Positions 8,464-16,994 of a stretch of DNA of 64,000 nt are shown in pieces. The notes under the pieces are model-generated. The model made no database searches, had not been told where the DNA came from, and saw only the letters and a program-made list of their open reading frames with translations. Positions within the stretch are counted from its first letter, which is position 1, and every line of letters begins with the position of its first letter. Source of the DNA: a bacterium. GTDB taxonomy: Bacteria; Hinthialibacterota; Hinthialibacteria; H5-UNCL2. The stretch lies in assembly GCA_015075175.1 (NCBI GenBank), contig JABTUV010000006.1, forward strand, positions 124,001 through 188,000, given 5' to 3'. Made by a program: the position numbers and the translations under genes.

Positions 8464-9691
8464 TCAGGCGGCGTCCGACGCCTCGGCCAGATCGAACGCT
8501 TCGCACAGCGCCCGCACCGCCAGCCCAGATACTCGCGCGCGATAATGCAGGAGATGCGAATCTCGGAGGTCGTGATCATCATGATGCCGATGTTTTTGTC
8601 GGCGAGCGCGCGGAAAGTCTTGGCGGCGACGCCGGGATGGGTGCGCATGCCGACGCCGACCACGCTGACCTTGGCCACGTCGGCGTCCACCAGCACCTCC
8701 TTGGCGCTCAGCTCCTTGCAGAGTTCCTTGGCGCAGCCCACCGCCGCCTTGGCGTCCCCCTCCTCGACCGTGAAGGACAGGTCGATCAGCCCCTTGCGCG
8801 ACGGATTCTGCACGATCACGTCCACGTTGATGTTCTCCCTGCCGATGCGGGTGAACACCTTGGCCTGCACGCCGGGTTCATCGGGGACTCCCCGAATGGT
8901 GATCTTGGCCTGCTTGGCGGCGTAGGTCACGCCGGAGACGACGGGGCTTCCATGAGGTCCTCCTCCTTGACGACCCAGGTTCCGGGGGCGTCTTCGAAGG
9001 CGGAACGCACGCGCAGGGGAACCTGGTACTTCATTGCGAACTCGACGGAGCGCCCGTGCAGCACCTTGGCGCCCAGATTGGCCAGCTCCAGCATGGCCTC
9101 GAAGGGAATGCGGTCGATCTTCCGGGCGCGGGGCACGATGCGCGGATCGGCGGCATAGACGCCGTCCACGTCGGTGAAGATGTCGCAATAGTCGGCCTGG
9201 AGGGCCGCGGCCAGAGCGACCGCGGTCGTATCCGAGCCGCCGCGGCCCAGCGTGGAGATGTCGCCCTCTTCCGTCACGCCCTGGAAACCGGCGACCACCA
9301 CGACCTTACCCTTGGCCAGCTCGGCGCGCATCCGGTCCTGGCGGATGTTGGTGATGCGGGCGCGGGTGAAGGCGTCGTCGGTGCGAATGCCGACCTGGTC
9401 GGCCAGAAGGGAGATGGCGGGATAGCCTTGCTTCTCAAGCGCCAGGGCCATCAGGGCGATGGAGACCTGCTCGCCCGCCGCCGCCAGCATGTCGCGCTGC
9501 GGGCGGAGCCGTCGGGGTTGACGGCGTCCGCCAGCGCCAGCAGTCGGTTGGTTTCTCCCGCCATCGCCGACACCACGACCACCACATCGTCGCCCGCGTC
9601 GCGCGCGCAGCCGTCACGAACCGCGCCGACTCAGAATGCGCTCGGGCGAACCCATCGAGGTCCCTCCGAACTTCTGTACGATCAGTCCCAT
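8464..9691 (-). CDS. lysC: Aspartate kinase LysC, several frameshifts
   Basis: Phosphorylates aspartate in the first step to lysine, threonine and methionine. ATG 9691 gives [19 protein letters not shown], containing the KFGGTS signature. The kinase body includes [20 protein letters not shown] followed by [14 protein letters not shown] and [15 protein letters not shown]. Two C-terminal ACT domains follow: [20 protein letters not shown] and [20 protein letters not shown] ending SEIRISCII. The stop inferred at 8464 gives about 409 residues, the family norm. Shifts near 9640, 9490, 8940 and 8530 break the frame as read. In an indispensable gene these point to sequencing indels. The upstream methyltransferase stops 1 bp before this start, implying one transcript. 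Confidence 0.9.
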
Positions 9692-9692
9692 G

Positions 9693-10534
9693 TCATGTTC
9701 GCTCCGGGGCCAGCGCCCAGAAGATGTTCAGGCTGATTTTCAGCCGGGGGGAGAAGAGCAGCCGGGCCGGCAGGGGAAAGCCGCGATGGTTGGGTACGGG
9801 GCTGACGAACCGCCGCTCCAGCGTCCGGAATCTCCCCGCAGGAAACCGTCCACGTCCCGGCTGGTGAGCATGAAGCAGTGGTCGCCGCCGACCACGTTCA
9901 TGAACTCGCCGGAAACTAACATGCAGAGTCGTGTTTTCAAGTGGAAATTGGGGATGAAGATGAAAAACCGCCCCTCGGGCTTCAGAACCCGCGCGACTTC
10001 GCCGAACCAGTAGTCCAGCGCCTCCGGGTTGGGCACGTGTTCCAGCGTATCGAACGAGTAGACCATGTCCAACGAACCGTCGCCAAAGGGCAGCGGCTGG
10101 TCGCAGCCCTGCCAGTAGACCGCGTCGGCCAGGCCGTCGCGGGAGAGCGTCTCGACCACGTGCTTGGCGATGTCCACGCCGTAGAGCCGGTGGGCGGGAT
10201 TCTGCGCTTTCAGGTAGCGCAGATAGTGCCCGTAGGCGCAGCCGAAATCCAGAATGGACAGCGGCCGGCGGCGGAGGTCCAGGTGGGGGTGGATCAGGCT
10301 GAACTTGAGCAGAACTTCGTCTTTGCGGCTCTCGTAATCGCCGTATTCCGCCTGCCAGCTCTGCCGGCTTTCCACGAATTCCGAGGGTTTGCCGCGCGTG
10401 CCGGGGCAGTCGAGGCGCTTGCAGGCCCACCAGTCGGACCGGCCGGGACCGGTGCGACGCATGGGTCCACCGCAGCGCGGACAGTAGACGCTGATCTTGC
10501 GCACGAGATCCAGCCAGCGAAAGGGGCGGCTCAT
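9693..10534 (-). CDS. SAM-dependent methyltransferase with N-terminal zinc ribbon
   Basis: MSRPFRWLDLVRKISVYCPR begins a Cys-rich ribbon (CPRC...C...LDC, residues 18-43). A class I methyltransferase fold follows: glycine motif I LSILDFGCAYGHYLRYL (about residue 92), acidic YGVDIAKHVVETL, post-I YSFDTLEHVPNPEALDYWFG and VARVLKPEGRFFIFIPNFHL. The best C-terminus (LPARLLFSPRLKISLNIFWA) is in another frame after a shift near 9840, so the reconstructed gene ends at 9693, next to lysC. Substrate unknown; similar stand-alone enzymes occur in cell-surface glycan and small-molecule loci. The start overlaps the preceding gene by 4 bp (ATGA). Confidence 0.75.
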
Positions 10535-11010
10535 GCCGATGAAGTCTCGATCACGGCGGGGAATTCGACCATACAGGCGTAACCGCGTTCACGTGCCGCC
10601 TGGTCGGAGGGAACGCCCCAGGCCGCGCAGTCCCATAGAAACCGTCCCGACAAGAGCTCGACGCGCTCGTGCCCGAGCTCGCCGACCGCCACAATCTCAC
10701 CGCTGTACGTACTGCATCCCGAGCGGCAGCGGGACAAGCGAATCTCGGAGACGCGGAGGTCCGGCGGGGATTGCTGCGCCAGGCGCTCCAGCGCAAAGGC
10801 CAACGCGCGCAGCACCTTGGAGATGGGTCCCTCGGCGGAGAGGCGGGAAAAGCCCTGCTCGCTCAGCCAGCGGCCCCCATCCTGCCAGTTGGGCAGGTGC
10901 ACGGCCTCGTTTACGCACGCCGCCAGCTCGCGGCGGAGCGGGTCGGAGAGAACCTCCCCGAGCGCCTCGAAGTTGCGCGCCAGCGCCTCTGCAGTCGCCT
11001 TTTCGACCAT
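10531..11010 (-). CDS. Hypothetical protein, 159 aa
   Basis: Not recognised. The product (MVEKATAEALARNFEALGEV...) has a helical N-terminal half and a C-terminal half rich in beta-type sequence, with four Cys residues (SRCRSGCSTYSG; LWDCAAWG; GYACMVEF). There is no signal peptide or membrane segment, so it is probably cytoplasmic. Its stop overlaps the start of the methyltransferase gene by 4 bp, so the two are translationally coupled and may share a function. The absence of frameshifts and GC-rich third positions support a real gene. Confidence 0.65.
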   Translation of the reverse strand: MVEKATAEALARNFEALGEVLSDPLRRELAACVNEAVHLPNWQDGGRWLSEQGFSRLSAEGPISKVLRALAFALERLAQQSPPDLRVSEIRLSRCRSGCSTYSGEIVAVGELGHERVELLSGRFLWDCAAWGVPSDQAARERGYACMVEFPAVIETSSA

Positions 11011-11093
11011 GCTTCTCCTTCCTCCCGGTCGGTCCGATTGTAGCCGGAAAAGCGGGTGGGGTGAAGGGAAAAGCCGCTGGGAGGAGGACGACC

Positions 11094-11348
11094 TCAGGAC
11101 CGCGGACCTGCGGTCAGCTTGCGACTGTCCTGGTAGAGCGTGTCCGGGCAGATGTCTTGTTCGTGCGGCCAGACGACCGTACCGCCGCAGGCGCGCGCCC
11201 GGCGGAAGTAAGCCTCATCCCGCAACTCGCGGAAAACGCCGAAATCCAAGAGCGGGCGGCAGTCGTAAATGCCGACTTCGCCGTTGGAGAAGCGAATCTC
11301 CAGTTGATAGTCGGCGATGGCTCTTACGTCGGTGACTCTCGGGTTCAT
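11094..11348 (-). CDS. DUF2442 small protein
   Basis: 84 residues starting MNPRVTDVRAIADYQLEIRF, with SNGEVGIYDCRPLLDFGVFR and the closing DICPDTLYQDS. This is the DUF2442 pattern (signature I..D.LY..S). The start at 11348 is chosen because the family begins at this point; the longer open frame upstream belongs to the preceding gene in another frame. It follows a DUF4160 gene by 5 bp. DUF4160/DUF2442 pairs are widespread and mobile and have been proposed as toxin-antitoxin-like modules; activity is unproven. Confidence 0.85.
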   Translation of the reverse strand: MNPRVTDVRAIADYQLEIRFSNGEVGIYDCRPLLDFGVFRELRDEAYFRRARACGGTVVWPHEQDICPDTLYQDSRKLTAGPRS

Positions 11349-11353
11349 GCGCT

Positions 11354-11622
11354 TCACTTCAGTGGATCGATCTTGAAGGGATGCTGACCGCTTACGGTCA
11401 GCTCCCAGTTCGCCAGCAGCTCGTCGCGATGGAGCTCCATCCATGCCTCCACAAGCTTCATCTTAGCACGCGGCAGCGAACCTTCAAGCAAAACTCCATC
11501 CAGAAACGACAGCACGGCTTCGCTCTCCTGGTAACGAGCATGGACGTGGGTAGATTGTGACGCTTGTTATCGAGGAAATACATGGACACAATAATGCCGT
11601 AAAACATTGAGATTACTGGCAC
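11354..11622 (-). CDS. DUF4160 small protein, one frameshift
   Basis: From a GTG at 11622: PVISMFYGIIVSMYFLDNKR, then after a single-base shift near 11557 HVHARYQESEAVLSFLDGVL, then LPRAKMKLVEAWMELHRDEL. The N-terminal F-GI-I-MY pattern, the HVHARY motif and the LLANWEL tail identify DUF4160 (about 89 residues). The break is explained by one missing C in CTACCCACG. It sits directly upstream of DUF2442 and reads in the same direction. A possible toxin-like partner, by context only. Confidence 0.7.
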
Positions 11623-11756
11623 GATGCCGTTCGCCCTGCGTGTTTACCCTATTGGAAGTCATCCATCAAACGCAGTCTTTGACCGAACCGGCGGCGAGTC
11701 AAGATGGAAAGAGAAACGCGCCGGTCGGATGCCTCTTGCTTTGCTTGTACGCAGCG

Positions 11757-11783
11757 GTAATGGTGGGTGGAATCCACCCTACG
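11757..11783. repeat. TAGGGTGG palindromic repeat at the mscS stop codon
   Basis: Reads TGGTGGGTGGAATCCACCCT then ACG; arms GGTGGAT and ATCCACC form a perfect hairpin. The TAG of TAGGGTGG (minus strand, 11779-11781) is the stop codon of the MscS gene. Related copies are at 49069-49093 and 61099-61122. Confidence 0.85.
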
Positions 11784-12872
11784 GCTTCACGTGCAGCGTC
11801 TGGGTGGGAAACGCGAAGCACAGCCCCAGCGCCTCGAAACGCTGCTTCAACTCCAGGTTCACGCGCTGCTGCACGTCCATGTACACGTTGTAGGCGGCGC
11901 TCTCCACGAAGTAAACGACTTCGTAATCCAGCGAGTAGGCGCCGAAGCGGAAGAAATGAACGCGGTCCAGGGTGGCTTCGGGGATGGACGCGAAGATGTC
12001 CCGGATGGCGGAAACGCCCGCCTGCAATTGCTCGACCGTGGCGTCGTAGGTCACGCCGATCTGGAACAAGATGCGGCGGCGCTGCATGCGCTTGTAGTTG
12101 CGCAGCCGGCTGCCCGTCAGGTCGCTGTTGGAAAACACCAGTTGCTCGCCGGACAGGCTGCGGATGCGCGTGGTCTTGATGCCCACGTGTTCCACCGTGC
12201 CCATGAACTCGCCGATGATAATGAAGTCGCCGATCTCGAAGGGCCGGTCCAGGAGGATGGCGTAATAGCTGAAGAGATCGCCTAGAATCGCCTGGGCGGC
12301 CAGACCCAGGGCGATGCCGCCGATCCCCAGCCCCGTCACCACGGCGGTGATCTCGAAGCCCAGATTGTCCAAAAGAAAGACCAGGCCCAGTCCCCACAGG
12401 AGCACCTTCACGGCGGGCAGGAGACCGGCGATGCTGCGGCGCTTGTCCGCCTCCGAGCTGCCGCGCAGCCAGTAGCCGGTGAGAAAGTACTCCAGGAGAT
12501 TCTGGAAGAAGACGACGGCCAGTAGGGTGAAGAGGACGAGGCCGACGACGCGCAGTGCGCGCTCCAGCGGCTCCGGCAGAACCAGCCCGGCCACGGAGAG
12601 GTAGAAGACTCCGAAGTAGAGCAGCGGGACGAGGGTCCGCCGCAGCGCCCGGCTGAAGAATTGAAAAAGGGGCGTGAACTCTCCCGCGCCCACCGGTCGA
12701 TGATGGCGAAGACGATGCGGTTGACGATCTCCACCGCCGCCAGGCCCAGGATGAGCACGGCGGTCGCGGTCAGGTAGTCCAGGAGCGTGTTGCGCGTGAA
12801 CATCTCCGCGTATGTGGAAAGGTCAAAGAGTTGGTTGACGAGGCTGACCTCGCCGGTGGCATGGGCGGGCAT
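11779..12872 (-). CDS. mscS: Small-conductance mechanosensitive channel (MscS family), one frameshift
   Basis: Inner-membrane channel that opens under osmotic down-shock. It starts MPAHATGEVSLVNQLFDLST at 12872 with a first membrane segment (TATAVLILGLAAVEIVNRIV). A frame change near 12690 follows, then two more segments and the pore helix ITAVVTGLGIGGIALGLAAQ, containing the alternating Gly/Ala pattern of MscS TM3. The beta domain follows (FEIGDFIIIGEFMGTVEHVG, LSGEQLVFSNSDL). About 364 residues, an ordinary size for the family. The stop codon TAG is provided by a palindromic repeat. No operon partner is evident. Confidence 0.9.
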
Positions 12873-12944
12873 GGGTTCCTCCGCTCGTGGGAATCTTGAG
12901 AGAGGCAGTGTAGCTCAAACGGCGGCGCGCGTGAACCCCATATG

Positions 12945-13092
12945 GAATGCGGCAGCTTGCTGCCGCGCCCCACACTCCCCCCTTAACTAGGGGGGCGGGG
13001 GGGGGATTGCGGCCGGACGTGGTTGCGCAGCGTGCTGCGCGCGCCAGCAAGCAGGCGCAGTCCACATCCCCCCCTTGTTAAGGGGGGAGTTT
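12945..13092. repeat. Composite interspersed repeats (CCCCCCTTAACAAGGGGGG and GCGGCAGC-type)
   Basis: Two hairpins of the CCCCCCTT-AAGGGGGG type (12976-13005 and 13066-13089) enclose hairpins built from GGAATGCGGCAGCTTGCTGC and GCGCAGCGTGCTGCGCGC. The right copy supplies the TAA stop of the MFS gene. Other copies are at 19985, 33910, 33973, 59060 and 60163, several of them inside genes. Confidence 0.85.
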
Positions 13093-14457
13093 GGTGTGGA
13101 TGCGCCCGCGCACCAGCGAGGCCAGCACGGCCAGAAGACACAAGCCGGCGAAGAGATGAAACGCCAGCCGAATGCCGGCCAGAAAGCCGGGCAGATTCTC
13201 GGCCGGTTCCACCCGTCCCGCCTGGACGGCGAACATCATGATCGTCACGCCCATCGAAAACACCTGGCCGGTCGCGCGCATGGTCGCCAGCGTCGCCGAG
13301 GCCACTCCCAGCGAGCGTTTCTCCACCGCGCTCATCACCGCCAGGGTATTGGGCGACGAGAAGACGCCGAATCCCGTGCCCACCAAGACGAGGCAGACGA
13401 CGACCTGCCAGACCGGCGTGGTAAACGACAGGAAGCCGAAGAGAAAAAGGCCGGCGGTCACGCAGGCCATGCCGGCGGCGGTCAGAATGCGCGGCTCGAT
13501 GCGGTCGGCGGCGTGTCCCGCCCGCGGTGAAAGAAGCGCCATAACGATCGGCTGCGCGACCAGCACGAGTCCGGCTTCCCGCGGCGAGAAGCCGCGCACG
13601 TGCTGCAAGTACTGGCTGACCAGAAATCCCACCCCCGCCGTCGCGGCATAAGCGATCAGCGCCGCCAGGTTGGAGAGGGCGAAGACGCGGTTGGAGAGAA
13701 ACACGCGCACTTCCAGGAGCGGATGGCGGCGGTACAGTTGCGTGAGCACAAACAGGACGAAAAGCAGCGCGGCCGCCGCCAGATAGAGCACGCCTGAGCG
13801 CGCCGGCAGCTGCGTCGCGCCCAGCGTCGCCGCGGTGGGAAAGAGAATAAAGAGCAGCGCGCCCACAAGGTCAAAACGCTCGCCCCGCGCGTCCGCCCAC
13901 TCGCCGCGCAACTTGCGCACCACCACGGCGATGATGAAGAGCCCGATGGGAACGTTGATGGCGAAGACGCTGCGCCAGCCCCAATGTTGCGTGAGCAGGC
14001 CGCCGATGGTGGGACCGGCGGAGAGGCCCAGATAGACCGCCGCGGTGTTGATGCCCAACGCACGTCCCCGCTCGCCGGGCGGAAACACCGACGTGATGAT
14101 GGCGATGCCGGTCCCAAAGATCATCGCCCCACCCACCCCCTGCACGACACGCAGGGCCAGAAAGGTCTCGGCGTGGGAGGTGGTCGAAATAGCCAGCGAG
14201 CCGAGCGTAAACACGGTCATGCCGGCCAGAAAGAACCGCTTGCGCCCGTAGAGGTCCGCCAGCCGCCTGAAAGGCACGAGAAACACCGCGGCGGAAAGCA
14301 GATACGCCGTGGGAATCCAGCTCTGGATGACCGCGTCCATCCCCATCTGGCGGGCGATGGCGGGCACGGCCACGATCGCCGCCGAACCCATGAAGGGCGT
14401 CAGGAAGGAAGCCAGGGTGGAGACGAAGAGGGCGGCGCGCTTCTTGTCGTCGGGCAT
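13078..14457 (-). CDS. MFS drug/proton exporter, 14-TM DHA2 (EmrB/QacA) type
   Basis: 459 residues from ATG 14457 (MPDDKKRAALFVSTLASFLT). This start is chosen over an upstream one because the first membrane helix begins here. Conserved MFS motif A is FRRLADLYGRKRFFLAGMTV, and the motif C region includes GINTAAVYLGLSAGPTIGGL. About 14 hydrophobic segments fit the drug:H+ antiporter-2 family, which pumps lipophilic compounds out across the inner membrane. A short acidic/proline C-terminus ends in HTKLPP, encoded by an interspersed repeat that also gives the TAA stop. It lacks adjacent regulator or MFP genes, so the substrate is unknown. Confidence 0.88.
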   Translation of the reverse strand: MPDDKKRAALFVSTLASFLTPFMGSAAIVAVPAIARQMGMDAVIQSWIPTAYLLSAAVFLVPFRRLADLYGRKRFFLAGMTVFTLGSLAISTTSHAETFLALRVVQGVGGAMIFGTGIAIITSVFPPGERGRALGINTAAVYLGLSAGPTIGGLLTQHWGWRSVFAINVPIGLFIIAVVVRKLRGEWADARGERFDLVGALLFILFPTAATLGATQLPARSGVLYLAAAALLFVLFVLTQLYRRHPLLEVRVFLSNRVFALSNLAALIAYAATAGVGFLVSQYLQHVRGFSPREAGLVLVAQPIVMALLSPRAGHAADRIEPRILTAAGMACVTAGLFLFGFLSFTTPVWQVVVCLVLVGTGFGVFSSPNTLAVMSAVEKRSLGVASATLATMRATGQVFSMGVTIMMFAVQAGRVEPAENLPGFLAGIRLAFHLFAGLCLLAVLASLVRGRIHTKLPP

Positions 14458-14992
14458 GGCAGTCTCTCGGCGCGGATGTGGACTGGCGGCAGTATGCCGC
14501 AGGCGCGCGGCGGTGGCAACCTGCTCGTGATCCGTGCCCTGATGCGTGATTCGCAACGGCGACCTGCGGTCGCCGCTGCCAAACGGCCTGAGTGGTGCAG
14601 ATGCAGTCTCTTACACTTCGCGGCGTAGCTGTCATTTCGACCGAAGGGAGAAGTCTTCTGCCTCGCACGCGACCCGCGGTAACGAAGGGAAAGATTTCTC
14701 CCTTCGGTCGAAATGACAGAGAGCCGCGGTCGAAATGACAGAGAGCCGCGGTCGAAATGACAGAGAGCTTCGGTCGAAATGACAGCTCAACTCCACTGGA
14801 ACCGCGTCGACCACTGGCAGCGGCGTCGCGCGGTTTGCTGCGGTCAATTTCTCGCGGCTGCACCCGCCTGGGGAAAGCAGTTGCAAGCGGCGCGAGTGAA
14901 GGTTATCCTGCTTTCATGCCTGCGGTCGCCTGCTCCTCCCCAAAGATCCCGCTGCGGCGGAGGCAGGGAGGGATTGTCTGGAGGATGACTCC
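14458..14992. other. Intergenic region with no gene; holds a repeat cluster
   Basis: Lies between the divergent MFS and GspE-like genes and must hold both promoters, which I cannot identify with confidence. 14632-14785 is a TGTCATTTCGACCG-type repeat. The flanking stretches contain no convincing open frame or RNA gene. Confidence 0.6.
14632..14785. repeat. TGTCATTTCGACCGAAGGGA hairpin repeat with amplified right arm
   Basis: The left arm CTGTCATTTCGACCGAAGGG then AGAAGTCTTCT pairs with GAAAGATTTCTCCCTTCGGT followed by CGAAATGACAG. To the right the arm unit GGTCGAAATGACAGAGAGC is repeated three more times at about 23-bp steps (14725, 14748, 14771). The same family, with similar arm amplification, occurs at 22437, 25866, 31677 and 44466. 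Confidence 0.9.
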
Positions 14993-16843
14993 GTGAGCGA
15001 CATATCATTTCGTTGTCCCCATTGTCAGGCGGCCCTCTCGGTCGAAGCCTCCGCGGCCGGCCAGGACGTGCGCTGCCCCAAGTGCAAGGGGACCCTCACC
15101 ATCCCGCGCTCCAGCCGGGAGGCCGCCCAAGCCACGCGCAAAGGCGCCAATTCCGCCGATGGACGCCTGGATCTCGCCCCCCTGGGCGGCGATCTCGCCG
15201 CGCGCGACGCGCCCCACCCCGCGACCGCGCCCTGGCTGGTGCGCGGCGTCTACGGCTTGTCCCTGGTTCTCGCGCTGGCCGTGTTGTGGCTGCGCGGCGA
15301 CCAGGTCTTCTATTACGTCGCCGGCCTGACCGCGGACGAGTTCTGGATCAAGCTGAAGAACCCCTTCTACGTACTCGTACTCCTCTTTAATGCCCTGACA
15401 GCAGTCCTCGCCTTGTACGTGATGGTCGGCGCCTCCGGCGGACTGCGCGGCATCACCACCGCCCGCCAGAACCTCATCACGGGACTGACCTGGTACCTGG
15501 TGGTGATGATCCTGCACGTCGTTCTTCTCACTTACATGGCCTATCGTTCCAGCGCGTTCATTCCCACCCTGCGCAGCGAGGCGGGCTGGCTGGCGGCCTC
15601 GGTACTGGTGGGCGGAACCCTGATCTACGTGCTCTCGCAGCTGCCGTCGCTGCGGCTGGACCGCAAGTTCGCGCTGTCGGAGTCGGACGGGATCGAGCTG
15701 GTGCAATCGCTCATGGCCAAGGCGGCCCACGCCCGCGCCAGCGATCTGCATCTGGAACCCACTCCCGAGGGCGGAGTGGTGCGCTTCCGCGTGGACGGCC
15801 TGCTCTATCCCGTCACCACCTTTCCCACCGCCATCGCCGAGCGCATCGTCTCGCGCGTGAAGGTGATGAGCCTTCTGGACATCGCCGAAAAGAGGCTGCC
15901 GCAGGACGGCCAGACCATGTTCTCGTTCGGAGGCAAGGAGATCGACCTGCGCGTCTCGACCGTGCCCACGGCCCACGGCGAGCGGCTGGTGGTGCGCTTC
16001 CTGGACCGCGAGCACGGCCTCCTGGGCATGGACCAGCTGGGCATGGCGCCCGAAATCCTGCGCCGCCTGGAGAAAGTGCTGCGCAGTCCCCACGGCGTCT
16101 TCTTTTGCACCGGGCCTACCGGCGCCGGCAAGAGTACTACCCTCTACAGCGCCCTGATGAGCATGAACAAGACCGACCGGAACATCATCACGGTCGAGGA
16201 CCCCATCGAGTTCCAGATTCCCGGCATCACGCAGTTGCCCGTGTCCAAAAAGAAGGGGATGACGTTCGCGTCGGGCCTGCGCTCGATCCTGCGCCAGGAC
16301 CCGGATGTCATCATGGTGGGCGAGGTGCGGGACGCGGAGACGGCGCACATGTGCATCCAGGCCGCCCAGACCGGACACCTGGTACTGTCCACCGTGCACA
16401 CCAACGACGCGGCGGGGGCGGTTGCGCGCATGTTGGACCTGGGTTCCGAGCCGTTTTTGCTCGCCTCCAGCCTGCGGGCAGTGCTGGCGCAGCGGCTGGT
16501 GCGGCGGGTCTGCCCCGCCTGCTCCATGCCCTACGAGCCTTCCGCCGAGGACCTGGCCGATCTGGGCCTGGCCGCGGACATCAAGGGCGATTTCCGCAAG
16601 GGCCGCGGTTGTCCCAAGTGCCTGTCCACCGGTTATTACGGACGCGTGGGGCTTTTCGAGCTGTTGGTCGTGGATGACAACATCCGCAAGTTGATCAACG
16701 ACCGCGCGGACGCCTACGCGATCCGGGACGCGGCCATGGCGGAAGGCATGGTGACGCTGCGAGCGGACGGTATCGCCAAGGCGCGCGCGGGCGTCACCAC
16801 CATCGAGGAGGTTCTGCGCGTCACCGCCGCCGACGTCATGTAG
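14993..16843 (+). CDS. GspE/PilB-type secretion ATPase with N-terminal zinc ribbon and membrane anchor
   Basis: A hexameric ATPase of the kind that drives type II secretion or type IV pilus assembly. GTG start at 14993. Residues 7-32 form an MJ0042-like zinc ribbon (FRCPHCQ...VRCPKCKG). Residues 80-215 hold about four hydrophobic helices (GVYGLSLVLALAVLWLRG, VLVLLFNALTAVLALYVMVG and so on), not found in usual GspE. The ATPase domain follows: ASDLHLEPTPEG, Walker A GPTGAGKST (about 374), Walker B DPDVIMVGEVRD (about 436), and the C-terminal tetracysteine (CPAC...CPKC). The usual N1 domain is replaced. No pseudopilin or GspF gene is adjacent. The TAG stop lies in a palindromic repeat. Confidence 0.85.
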   Translation: MSDISFRCPHCQAALSVEASAAGQDVRCPKCKGTLTIPRSSREAAQATRKGANSADGRLDLAPLGGDLAARDAPHPATAPWLVRGVYGLSLVLALAVLWLRGDQVFYYVAGLTADEFWIKLKNPFYVLVLLFNALTAVLALYVMVGASGGLRGITTARQNLITGLTWYLVVMILHVVLLTYMAYRSSAFIPTLRSEAGWLAASVLVGGTLIYVLSQLPSLRLDRKFALSESDGIELVQSLMAKAAHARASDLHLEPTPEGGVVRFRVDGLLYPVTTFPTAIAERIVSRVKVMSLLDIAEKRLPQDGQTMFSFGGKEIDLRVSTVPTAHGERLVVRFLDREHGLLGMDQLGMAPEILRRLEKVLRSPHGVFFCTGPTGAGKSTTLYSALMSMNKTDRNIITVEDPIEFQIPGITQLPVSKKKGMTFASGLRSILRQDPDVIMVGEVRDAETAHMCIQAAQTGHLVLSTVHTNDAAGAVARMLDLGSEPFLLASSLRAVLAQRLVRRVCPACSMPYEPSAEDLADLGLAADIKGDFRKGRGCPKCLSTGYYGRVGLFELLVVDDNIRKLINDRADAYAIRDAAMAEGMVTLRADGIAKARAGVTTIEEVLRVTAADVM

Positions 16844-16972
16844 CGCCGGCGTCCCGCCGGCTTGCGTGTGGGCATCCTGCCCACACGCTTCGGCGGAAGC
16901 GCTCGCAAGCTCTCTGGAAGCGAGGGGGCATCCCGCCGGCGCTGCCCGGCGCGCGGCGGAACGTTGAAATCC
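16841..16972. repeat. TAGCGCCGGC / TGTGGGCATC palindromic repeats
   Basis: TAGCGCCGGCGTCCCGCCGG then TGTGGGCATCCTGCCCACAC are back-to-back hairpins. A third arm, GGGGGCATCCCGCCGGCGCT, follows at about 16925. The TAG at the left end is the stop codon of the GspE-like gene. Relatives are at 29243-29375, 44268-44292 and 56236-56338. Confidence 0.85.
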
Positions 16973-16994
16973 GATGCATTAAAGGGCAGTTCCC

